Assembly: GCA_014058105.1 (NCBI GenBank)
Contig: JACGCM010002285.1
Span: 248,001 to 312,000 of the forward strand
From: Kingdonia uniflora
Taxonomy: Eukaryota > Streptophyta > Magnoliopsida > Ranunculales > Circaeasteraceae
Direction: 5' to 3'
DNA: 64,000 nt
The notes under the pieces are model-generated. The model saw nothing but the letters and a program-made list of their open reading frames with translations. It made no database searches and was not told the DNA's origin. Both the position numbers and the translations under genes were made by a program. Every line of letters starts with the position of its first letter. Positions within the stretch are counted from its first letter, which is position 1. Below are positions 11,350 to 21,446 of the stretch, in pieces.

Positions 11350-13080
11350 AATGGTCATATATTTTCTTACAACCTCTTTCCATGTCATTCTTCTCCCACT
11401 ATCACCATCTCCATTTGTCAGGGATTACTTGATATATCAGGATTGGAGTGTTGGAAGAACTACATCGCAAGTAGAAAAACCTCCAAAGAGCTCAATAAGC
11501 ACATCTAAATTTCCCTACACCTGCCCCAAAAGGTTGTTCCCTTACACAGCACATTAAATTGAAGGTTGAAATGACACCGATCATACTGTAATAGGGTAAA
11601 GAGGAATTTCAGGCAAAACCCATTACTACAGAAGCGCAAGGTTCACCGACAATCACTACATAGAATAAACATTAACAATTGTTTTACCGTCTTCAACCTC
11701 TGATCACTCGCCTAGTTAGCCTTCACCGCTTCACATTACACGCGTGTGCCTCCTACATTAAGCCCCACACTATACACTCAATATAACTTCACATAATCCC
11801 AAATATAACTTCATTCAAACTGCAACATCACACCAATAGTATAGCTAAAGAAACAGAGTTTCTTTTCTTTCGAGGCGCCCTATAATCATAATTAAACATC
11901 CACAAAATTCAAAAGAAAACAAACTGGAAAAGTAAGCTACTTTCTTATGGGGGAAGATTATAATTAATCAAAGTGTTCTTAGTTCCTACTCAAGGTTTTG
12001 GGCTGGCTGTTTTGACTTCCCTCTATGGACTCTAAACACCTCAATGAATATCTCTCCAAGCTAAGTCATAACATGATATATACCCTATTACCGACACTCA
12101 TACAAATAAAATACCCCATTATCGACACTCACTCATGGGCATGAAAAGAATCATATCAACCTCTTATAACATTGGGTTCGTCATTATGCACCCACATAAG
12201 AAAAACCAACATGTTCCAAAGATCAACAACGATCAAACGTTAAGACACCAACGTTAAATGTTCTTTCAACTCCGATAGCATGGACTTCTCAAAATCCCAC
12301 TTCCTCCTCTGTTCCAGTTTTACACCATGCATCAATAGATGCTCTCATGACATCGACACTTCAACACAGGTGTTCAAAAATACAATAAACTAATTTCCAG
12401 AAACCAGAACAACATAACAGACTTGATAATAGAAAAAAATAGAGAAGTAAAAAAGAGAAGGATAAAAAATAGATTGATAATCAGATGTGAGAGACGAAGA
12501 GTACCTTGGAGAAGACGAAGCAAAGCGTGAAGCAAAACGTGAAGAAATCAGATACTGAGGACTTCACAGCAGCAGCGAAGAGTAAATCAAAAAAGAGAAT
12601 ACAATTGGTAAGACCACTTAAATGCAGTAATGATCACTTACTTCAATTTCGCTGATCACTCAATCAATCACACTTTCGCTGATCACTCAATCACACTTTC
12701 TTCACTGCAAAACAAAACCAAGTTAGTGTTTCGGGCAGACCCATAGATAGCTAAGATAACCGATTTAAATGTTATAAAAAGAGTTGATTTCAATGTTATC
12801 GATATCAATGGGCGAGAGATTAAGTTTACCTGAGTGAAATCTGAAGATCTGAGTATAGAGTTGAGAAACGGAGAGTTGGAAGAGTTGGGAGAGATGAAGT
12901 CTGTATTTAAAACCCACAATTATTTTGAGTGTTTTAAGTTCAAACTAAACTAACCTCCTCTGTATTGTCGAAACTACCCATAAGTATGAGAGTTAAACAA
13001 ATCTCGTCCGTCGATCTCGTTGTTTCCTATAAATCTCAGCATCTTTTTATATTTGAGACAATGGCAAACTTGTCTATTTG
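11350..13080. other. H1 5' portion without a recognised gene
   Basis: No supported gene. The last 130 bp (about 13055-13130) hold a repeated ttgaatttgagacaatggcaaac motif near the element's 5' end; a single related copy sits at the same place in H3 (tccttgagacaatggcgaat). Confidence 0.5.
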
Positions 13081-14274
13081 AATTTGAGACAATGGCAAAC
13101 TTCTCTATTTGAATTTGAGACAATGTGTAATGTAATATAGACTACGCTATGAGCCCGTGCTAGCACGGTTGTTTAAGTTCATAATTGTAGATAAATGCTT
13201 ATCTAAAAAAATGTTAATAGTTTTGAGCATCCCTTAGCCAAAATTTGGGCCTTGATTTTATTTTTTTTCTTTTCCCAAACACGTATAGTCACTAAATTAA
13301 ATGTAGCTAGCATAATAAAAAAAACTGTGTACTAATAATAGTCACTATATATATCTACATATTTAATATTTGTGAAATTATTCTATAAGAAAAAAATATA
13401 TACTTGGGAAACTTTTGAAAGAACGCACCAAACCAAGTAGATATTTTTCTAAAAAGAACATATAAACCATGCATTAAAGCATGAACTATTTTTGGATTCA
13501 CATGAATCCAAAGGTCGGTGCGAGGCACTTAAAATGTGATAATAGTTTGAATATGTTGTGATGATGTACTTTTGGGGATCTTAGGTTATGTGGATTTGGT
13601 TTAAAGTTTTCTATAGTAACAAAGAGCAGCTCACCTTGTAGATAAGTATGTGAAAAAGACTTGAATATTGGGGCAGTAAACATGCACAACTACTATCTAC
13701 CCATTGTAACAAATATTGATATAAAGGCGTCAAGCTATCGCAAGCCAGTTTCATCTGAAGATATTCACCCCCTTTGCCTTTCAGAATTGCAGATGCCCTG
13801 CCATTCAAATCAAAATTAAAATCTCATAAGAACCCCATTCTAGCTATTTTCGTCGAAAACATCACAAAAACTCAATAAACCAATAGAATCAATTACAAAG
13901 AGCTCAATTATATCTCTTGAAGTACCCGCAATATGCAGATTAAATACCCCCTCCTTAGACACTAATAAAGTAAATAACCCCAACACAGATATATGTATTA
14001 TCTCAATTCTCAATGACCTTAAGTGAGACTTTGCAAGTTGATTATACAAAGTTTCCATTTCTCTTACTGGGTTTAATCTTTTATAGATAGAGATATTGGG
14101 TCAACACCCCAAATGGAAAAATATGCCTCGCCTTTAATTTGTACTGTCTCCGCGGCAATAAGTGAGATTCAGAAGAAACTCCAGAGACAGATACGCACCT
14201 GAATCAATCAAATTAACCTAAAAAATCACCTAAAATTATAAATTCATAGATCTAGGGTTTACAAAAACACTTAC

Positions 14275-14332
14275 AACAGGGACAAACTTGTTGTTTGGGT
14301 GCTTCTCCTTGTACGTCTTACGGAACTCCTCC
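14275..14332 (-). pseudogene. HMG-box (HMGB-type) single exon captured in H2
   Basis: On the minus strand, between a ttaaacag acceptor and a GTAAGTG donor, a 58-bp exon reads EEFRKTYKEKHPNNKFVPV. Plant HMGB chromatin proteins have the exon EEFRKQFKEKHPNNKSVAAV with introns at these same two places. Neighbouring HMG-box exons (the FFVFM side and the GKAGG.KW side) were not found nearby, so only this exon with pieces of its introns was carried in. It is non-functional alone. Confidence 0.85.
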
Positions 14333-14339
14333 CTGTTTA

Positions 14340-17230
14340 ATCAAATCCCCCAAAATCAAAACCTTAAAACATCAAAATCGCCTAAAAATGTAGAGGAATC
14401 ATAGAGAAAGAAAAAAACATTAAGGGGTTTTTCTTTTTTTTATGTATATAAACTAACCCTATTTTTGGAGGAAAGTGAGTGAGGGCAGCTACCCCCACTA
14501 GATCTCATGTGGCTCCGCCGGTGGAAGGTTATATCGAATGCATCATTCAACGAAACCTGTGTACCTAAAATCTTGGGAATTATTTGGTCAAGAAATGATA
14601 AAAAAAATAAAGTGGAATGAAAGCTTACTGTGTCTTGGCAGATGCTTTCATCATTTAAGCTTGGGATTTAATTCATGGCCTTTCTCAAATGCGTAGTTAT
14701 GACGTTAAAATAATAACCTCACAAAAAAAAAAAAAAAAAACAGTAAGCCAATAACCAATTCCATGAATTCATTTGTAATCTTAGTTTTATTTATAGAGAT
14801 AAGAATTAAACGGATGATCAACACATTTAGTCAACTCCAGTTTGTACATGGGGTATGTGTTTAGTTATATTTTCCCTCCCCTAAGGAACATATATGAGAC
14901 GAATACCGGTCACCTGGCCTCAATTCTTCAAGGTGAAACATAAACCTTAACATATACCCCCCTCTTTATGGCATTTTCCCTGTGTCACTCCCTTAAAATT
15001 ACCACACTTTGAAATCTCTTTTATGGCACCATTAATATAATAAATGGATCAACGTGCAAATTCAAGTGCATGCCTATTATAGATTATTCTTATTGATCAA
15101 TGTTATGCACTCTCATGGTACTACTGGCAACTGTGCCGAATACATCATAGATGTCAAATATTATGATGCAAAATACACTCAAAGTACAACACAATGTTGG
15201 ATCTTATAAGAAAATTAGAAGAAAGTAAAATACATACCTAGATAGTTATAACTGGGTTCTACATTAGAAGCCTTCTAGCATATTATGATGGATGAGTTGT
15301 CGGTATTTATTGAAAGCCTTTTCACTATCCTACTGCCTCCTCATTCTCATTTGCAACAGAAAAATAAAATGGTTACATGCCAAAGACATTTGAAAAAACA
15401 CATAATGGGCAAAATGATAGAGTAAAAAGTAAGTACCTAAGATTAATCATACTAAACGAAAATAGATCATGAATCAACCATCTTGTTTTCATAATTCAAC
15501 TATGAAATGCCATTTCGAGATGGGGGTAATGGAATGATTTGTTTAACTTATTCGAGGTAAGCAAATGACACGAAATAAACAACATAGGTAGAATTCGTGC
15601 AAACTCAAAATGTCAAAAGAACAGCGAAAGCTAATATATTATAGATCTTTGGCAAATAAGGTTCGCCCATTTGTATTTTTGACATTCCAAGCAACACAAA
15701 TTCAAAAAAATCTAGACGAATAAAGCAAATGTTTCATTTTGCCCTTCATTTATTTGCTTGCACTGTAGCAACCTTCACTCCGAATGACAAATTCTTATAG
15801 TAGAATTATTAGTCATGGGAATTATCTGCGATAGAAGTAGACGTTGTAGTAAGATAATTCTGACTCCTTAAACCCCCTCGAATATAGAAAACCCAATTTC
15901 AAGACTTAAGTATCTTTGACATCAGCCAAATATCCTTAGAAAAAAATTAGGTAACAATATCCACTGATCCATGGAAACATACAAAGGAAGATAGTAGGAG
16001 ATTCACAAAGTAGATACTCATCGCAATAAGGAGAGAAAAAAGCAACTTTATCAAAGTTGTGAGAACACTTTAATAAAAAGTAAAATCACAACAGTAAAAG
16101 TGAAGCTGATAAAACTACTACCTTCATAATTTTCCAGAGCTTTTTAATTTTTTACACTGAGATATGACTGATGGATCTTCTCCAAAGTATGCAAAAATAT
16201 GGTATCTGGTTTGAGATTGTAAAAATTAGCAGTTGTTTCCCCTTGTAATCTTCAGCCTCTTAACAACAGTCAAGAACATACTGTCAGACAATTTAGAAGC
16301 ACAACTCAATTAGCATATATTAGACATGGAGGAGAAAAAAATAATCAGAGAGTTGAACATGTATACAACTTACTCCCATGGAACATCCCCCACCGTCATC
16401 CAGTCCTCATCCTCGTCTTCGTAAGTTAAGACATAATCGTCGTCAGAATTCACTCTCTCAACACCACAAACTTGAATTTCAGAAAATAAACATAAATGGT
16501 ACAATCAGTATAACGGTCAATACAATTAGACTGTTTCATTGATCATGTAATCTTAGATAAAATTCTCTCTTGATTGTACTTACAGTTGCAGAGGATTGTA
16601 GTCTTGAAAATGTGAGACAAATTACATAAAGATCCACTTGAACTTGAAGAAAGAGATAGAGGGTGAGAGATTCACCATGAAAATAATGATCAGTGAGTAC
16701 TATCTCCACTTGAATTCTAATCGCCACCCCCAAAACCACCAGCATTCCCCATTACCACCATTGAGAACCGCCAAAACCCTAGAACAATCAATCCCCAATT
16801 TTTTGAATCCAATTTCAGAATAACCTAAATCCTTGAAACTCAGTTTAAAACCAAAATTCAAAGTGCTTATGTGACAATTCCATGAAGAACAGAACATCAC
16901 TTCTACTTTGAAAGAGTGAGAGAGCTCGCAGAGAATTATTGTACTGGGTTTTTTCGAAGGTTAGAGAGAAACAAAGACCTACGCTTGGAGAGAAAAAGAT
17001 AGATTGTAAGGTTTTTTTTTTCTTTTTGGAGGAGAACGCAGGGTTTGTTTGGCTTTTTTTTTTTTTTTGGTGAGAAGAGGAGAGGTGAAGTTTGCAGTCA
17101 AGGAGGAGAAGTTTAGTTTTTTTTGTCGGGTTTGGTGCTTTTGGTTTTTTGCCTTAAAACTTCAACTTCCAAAACAACCCCTGTATGTGTGAATCTCAAG
17201 GCCTTCGGAGCTCATCCCGACCCCTCTTTG
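14340..17230. other. H2 interior without a recognised gene
   Basis: No supported gene. A poly-A run lies at about 14723-14740, and T-rich runs at about 17010-17070. Open frames here are short and featureless. Confidence 0.5.
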
Positions 17231-18774
17231 TCTCTGGACATAATGGCAGACTTGTCCAAAGTGGCAAAAATACCGCCCTGAAATATATAATAGACTAGTA
17301 CTACCCGTGGCTCGCTATGGTAAATACGTCGACACGCCTTCGGCGTTATATAATTTTTCAGTAACGCGCCTTTGGCGCTAAAAAACCCATAAGGACATGA
17401 TAATCCAAAATTATGTCCAAATAATCATACGAAAAATAATTAAACAAAATAAGTTCTTTAATTCATAACTGTACATACCTTCGACACTAACTACAAAATT
17501 AGAAAGGCAATCATTCAACATTACAATAAAATAATTAAAATTGTTCGTAATTTTTCCTCACCATACAAATCGATAAATATAATAAGATGTCCATAAACAA
17601 AGACGTTACTTCAAACTAAACTAAGAAAAAATCCACTCTAATATGCATAATTAACTGCATCACAATTTACTTCTAATTGCAGCTTCATCACAAAGCTGAG
17701 TCTTTTCATGCTCCTTAAATATGTAACTATGAAGATACTTAATAGTTTTAACACCTGAATAAACTCCATTCTTTAGATGATTAGGTTGAACGCGAGCTTC
17801 AAGACCCTTTCTGTTACATTTGTCATCATCACAAAGCTGAGTCTTTTCATGCCCCTTAAATACGTAACTATGAAGATACTTAATAACTTCAACACCGAAA
17901 TAAACTCCATCCTTTAGATGATTAGGTTGAACGCGAGCTTCAAGACCCTTTATGTTATATTTGTCGTCGTTTTTACGCGAAGGCGGCGAGTTCATCAAGG
18001 GTGTAATTAGAACCTAAGTATAATTTAAACCAAAATATAATGAACGTTAGTGTCATATATGTAGATAATTTTGAATCACTGTGAAACATATACTTCCTGA
18101 TGGGCTGACCTATATCGTAAATATATAATACACAAAGACAATGAAACCTAATTACAATGAAGTTAGCAATAAAACCTAATTATAATGACATAGGTGATCA
18201 AAGAAGCTTAAAGTAACAAAACTTCTTCTCCACATGAAAAGAAAGCTAGGAATAACTCTACCACATGAAATCAGATGTGCAGCAGTTTCTCCGTTTTGAT
18301 TAAACCACAGATATACAAATTAATGCATCTATATATATCCTCTATTTTCCTGAATCAACAGGCTCATCCAGATTATGTATCTTAATACGTTCCTTAGCGA
18401 ACAATTAAGATAGTAAGACATCCTATGTAAATGGTATTTCAAGTTAGTGTGTATATATCTTTGACAACTTCTAAGCAGCCTTGTCCAAGAGGATAAAATC
18501 AGATTATCATAATCAAAATCCTCCAAGTTTTCTGAAGTCTTTACTAATTGAAGCCTCCATGAGTTTTGAACTGACTAACCTTTCTGAAGTATTGACTGAT
18601 TGATCCTCCCTGAATTCTGAACTGAGTGTTATGCTGCTTGTGAACATACAATTTGCGTGCCTTTAAAAGGTTCCAAGAGGTAAATGGTCTTACTCCCGAA
18701 GTTCTATGATTTTTTTTTAATTCTGGAAAGATACTATGGTTGAATATGGGATAGCTTTATCAACATTTACATTT

Positions 18775-19016
18775 GGTTTAGCTAGGACAGATCTACCTTT
18801 GGTTGCTTGATATTGTTACTCCCATTTTTCTTTTGGTCTAATTTGTCACTGAATAGAAGTCTACGAATCTGGTTCTGACTTCCTGACTTATTTTATACTA
18901 ATTTTCCTCATTTCTTAAAATGGCATTATGAATTAAATGTCTCTATGTTTCGACTTTCATCTTTTGCTTGTTCTTTTATCATCCTGTTATAGATATTTGC
19001 AAAGTGGATTTAGGTT
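18775..19016. repeat. 242-bp direct repeat in H3, copy 1
   Basis: Begins ggtttagctaggacagatct and ends gcaaagtggatttaggtt. A near-identical copy lies 1228 bp further on (20003-20245). The ends are not TG...CA and there is no primer-binding site or polypurine tract between them, so this is a duplication and not an LTR pair. Confidence 0.9.
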
Positions 19017-19017
19017 A

Positions 19018-19640
19018 TTTTTTCCATCTGTATCCACAGTCTGTATCCATAGTCTGTATATGCTTATAATGAACTGTTATTTACCACTGTTTATACAGTT
19101 TGTATGACCTGTTTATACAGGTTATATATACAGTTTGTATATACAGATTATTATGATATACAATTTGTATGGCATGTTTATACAGAGTTTGAATATTCAG
19201 TTTGTATGGCCTGTTTATACAGTTTGTATATCCAGTTTGTATGGCCTATTATACAGAGTTTGAATCTATTTTCATAGAAGTGTTATACCACAAATACCTT
19301 TTGAATCCAGTTTTCATAGAAGTGTTATACCATAAACTGTATAGAAGTATAAATACAGTTTGAATCCAGTTTGTATTTCTATTTTAGAAACTAACAAAGG
19401 AAGCCCCAAATACCTAACTGCCTAACTGTTATCATAGAAGTGCATCCATTTATAAATGTTATCATAGTACTGTTATCATAGAAGTGCATCCATTTGTAAG
19501 CCTAACTGCCTAACTATTTTTATAGAAGTGTTATCATGACCTAACTGCTTAACTGTTATCCATCTGTAAGCCTGTTTGTATATAGAAGTGCATCCATTTC
19601 TTTTTTTGTATATTTCAGTGCATCTATTATGCTTTGTATC
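19018..19640. repeat. degenerate minisatellite in H3
   Basis: Recurring cctgtttatacagtttgtat, gtatggcctgtttatacag, tagaagtgttat and tgcatccatttgtaag motifs without a fixed period. It lies between the two 242-bp direct repeats. Confidence 0.75.
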
Positions 19641-20002
19641 CATCTGTAAGCCTGTTTGTAAATCTTCGGCAATGTCGCTAAAGCGGGATTCTGAAATTTA
19701 CCATGAGATTAGAGTTGAAGCGTAAAGAATTAGAGATTGACTACAATTGAACTACGTAAGTAGCAAGAACCAAATATCATCTTTTGAGGGATTAGATATG
19801 ACAAATTTATATAGCTTCAGGTTTTGGTTGTGCAAATTATGGAGAATTTCATGTGTTGTTATTGTGGTGTATGTTGTTTTGTGTTGTAACTTATGAATAT
19901 CCAAGTATCAAAATTTTGATTTACGTCCCTTTTGTTGATTCTTACATTTTTTTTTTCTTTTCATAATATGCACTAACTCATTACCTCAATTAGTTCCAGA
20001 TA

Positions 20003-20245
20003 GGTTTAGCTAGGACAGATCTACCTTTGGTTGCTTGATTTTGTTACTCTCATTTTTCTTTGGGTCTAATTTGTTACTGAATAGAAGACTACGAATCTGG
20101 TTCCGACTTCCTGACTTATTTTATACTAATTTTCCTCATTTCTTAAAATGGCATTATGAATTAAATGTTTCTATGTTTTGACTTTCATCTTTTGCTTGTT
20201 CTTTTATCATCCTGTTATAGATATTTGCAAAGTGGATTTAGGTTC
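20003..20245. repeat. 242-bp direct repeat in H3, copy 2
   Basis: Second copy of the 18775-19016 repeat, with a handful of substitutions by eye. It is directly followed by tggtgtaaaatagta, a string that in H1 sits at about 10180 in a different order relative to its neighbours. Confidence 0.9.
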
Positions 20246-20482
20246 ATGGTGTAAAATAGTATTGAAAATAGATCGGAAACTGATCCGAGTGAGAGGAGCT
20301 TTGACATCGTAAAAGGGCGAGCCCTTTAAGAAAAACCACCTTCAACCTATTATCCATCTTTCGGGACTCTTTTTTTCTCTACGTTAAATCAATTTGTGAT
20401 TATCACAGCAAGTATATCACAGATCTGATTATCACAGTAAGTATATACACAAATGATAATAGCATTAACCTTAACACAACAA

Positions 20483-20815
20483 GTATATCACAACATTAAC
20501 ACAGTAAGCATAATACGATCAACATAAAACCCTAGGTGCGCTTCAATAAAATTTGAAATCGTAGAGAGAGAGAGAGAGATAAATACCTTGCTTCACTTGA
20601 TATAGAGAGATGGGAGAGTGGTAGCCAGATGAATCTGGATATCACAGCAAGTATATCACAGCATTAACACAGCAAGCATAATACGATAAACATAAAACCC
20701 TAGGTGCGCTTAAGTAAAATTCAAAATCGTAGAGAGAGAGAGAGAGATAAATACCTTGCTTCACTTGATAGAGAGAGATGGGAGAGTGGTAGAGAGACGA
20801 AGAGATGGAGAGAAG
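20483..20815. repeat. 168-bp tandem duplication with (GA)n in H3
   Basis: gtatatcacaRcattaacac begins at 20483 and 20651. Each unit contains ccctaggtgcgctt, an agagagagagagagag run and ataaataccttgcttcactt. Two copies. Confidence 0.85.
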
Positions 20816-21057
20816 AAGAAGAGATTCGGGAAAGATGGTAGAGATGAAGAGTCGGGAGAGATGGGAGAGTTAAAAGTGAAGAAGAGCATGAATTAATACC
20901 CTTTTAGGTGTTATGTCGAAACTACCCCTAAGCCAAATAGTTGAATGAATACAGGCCGTCGATCTCGTTCTTTCCCACAAATCTCAGCCCTTTTTTATCC
21001 TTGAGACAATGGCGAATTTGTCTTTTTGAAAAACACCATTCTCTAATGTATAATAGA

Positions 21058-21110
21058 TATGTTCATTCTTATGTATTTGTGTATTTGTGTTTGTTATGCA
21101 TATGTGGTGT
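21058..21110. repeat. 37-bp tandem repeat, right part
   Basis: Continues the repeat of 6785-6916 after the Helitron block: tatgttcattcttatg completes the interrupted unit, then tatttgtgtatttgtgtttg. Confidence 0.85.
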
Positions 21111-21257
21111 TTATGTTGATGACAAGGGGTGGTGGTATTGGTGATGAATAAGTGGGGGTGTTTGCTTATAAACTGAGAGGGGTATTTTAGTATTTGCCTA
21201 TTTTAGTAAGATCTAACTAGCCAAAAAAACAAATACTCTAAGCATCTAGTCACACAG

Positions 21258-21446
21258 TGAACGCCTCGAAGTGGACTCAGACGCCCCAGTGAGCTCTAGT
21301 AATGAATTTAGAACTATGGGTAGTGTGCAGAATAATTTGGCAAAGATAAATTGGATGTCAAAATAATACCCCATTAGTCTAGAGATAGACAGATCTCACA
21401 TTCTCACTCAATCAGAGAGGGGGAGAGGGACTCCATTACCAAAAAA
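21258..21446 (+). promoter_or_regulatory. upstream region / probable 5' UTR of the folate ligase gene
   Basis: A GA/CT-rich leader (agatctcacattctcactca, cagagagggggagagggact) precedes the ATG. I see no clear TATA box. The Helitron block ends only about 390 bp upstream, so it sets the outer limit of any compact promoter. Confidence 0.4.

Larger units (their letters stand above)
6917..13141 (-). mobile_element. Helitron H1 (non-autonomous, with captured exons)
   Basis: Read on the minus strand the element begins TCTATATTAC (13141 leftwards) and ends with a hairpin, stem CGTGGC/GCCACG (6928-6941), about 7 bp, then CTAG (6917-6920) followed by T. These are the Helitron hallmarks. No Rep/helicase was found, so it is non-autonomous. 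Its left 950 bp (6917-7860) and the 9787-10060 segment are shared with H3. Inside are a subtilase fragment (minus) and a wall-associated-kinase-like fragment (plus). There is no target-site duplication, as expected for Helitrons. Confidence 0.85.
13142..17294 (-). mobile_element. Helitron H2 (non-autonomous)
   Basis: On the minus strand it starts TCTATTATATATTTCAGG (17294 leftwards) and ends with a perfect hairpin CCGTGC-TA-GCACGG (13155-13168) followed about 10 bp later by GTAG, one base off the canonical CTAG, right at the H1 5' end. It shares little with H1 and H3 beyond the ends, so it is a different family or subfamily. It carries one HMG-box exon. No Rep/helicase seen. The base change in the terminal CTAG is the weak point of the call. 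Confidence 0.75.
17295..21057 (-). mobile_element. Helitron H3 (non-autonomous, same family as H1)
   Basis: On the minus strand it starts TCTATTATACATTAGAG (21057 leftwards), preceded by A, and ends with a decayed hairpin (cgtggctcgctatg at 17306-17319) and CTAG (17295-17298). Segments 17295-18230 and 18360-18650 match H1 6917-7860 and 9787-10060. It also has a 5'-end block (about 20945-21020) related to H1 12990-13075. It lacks the subtilase and kinase fragments of H1. It has its own internal duplications and a degenerate minisatellite. No Rep/helicase found. Confidence 0.85.

Noticed and set aside
18775..20245. The 242-bp repeats as an LTR pair
   Set aside because: No TG...CA ends, no primer-binding site, no polypurine tract and no pol sequence between them.
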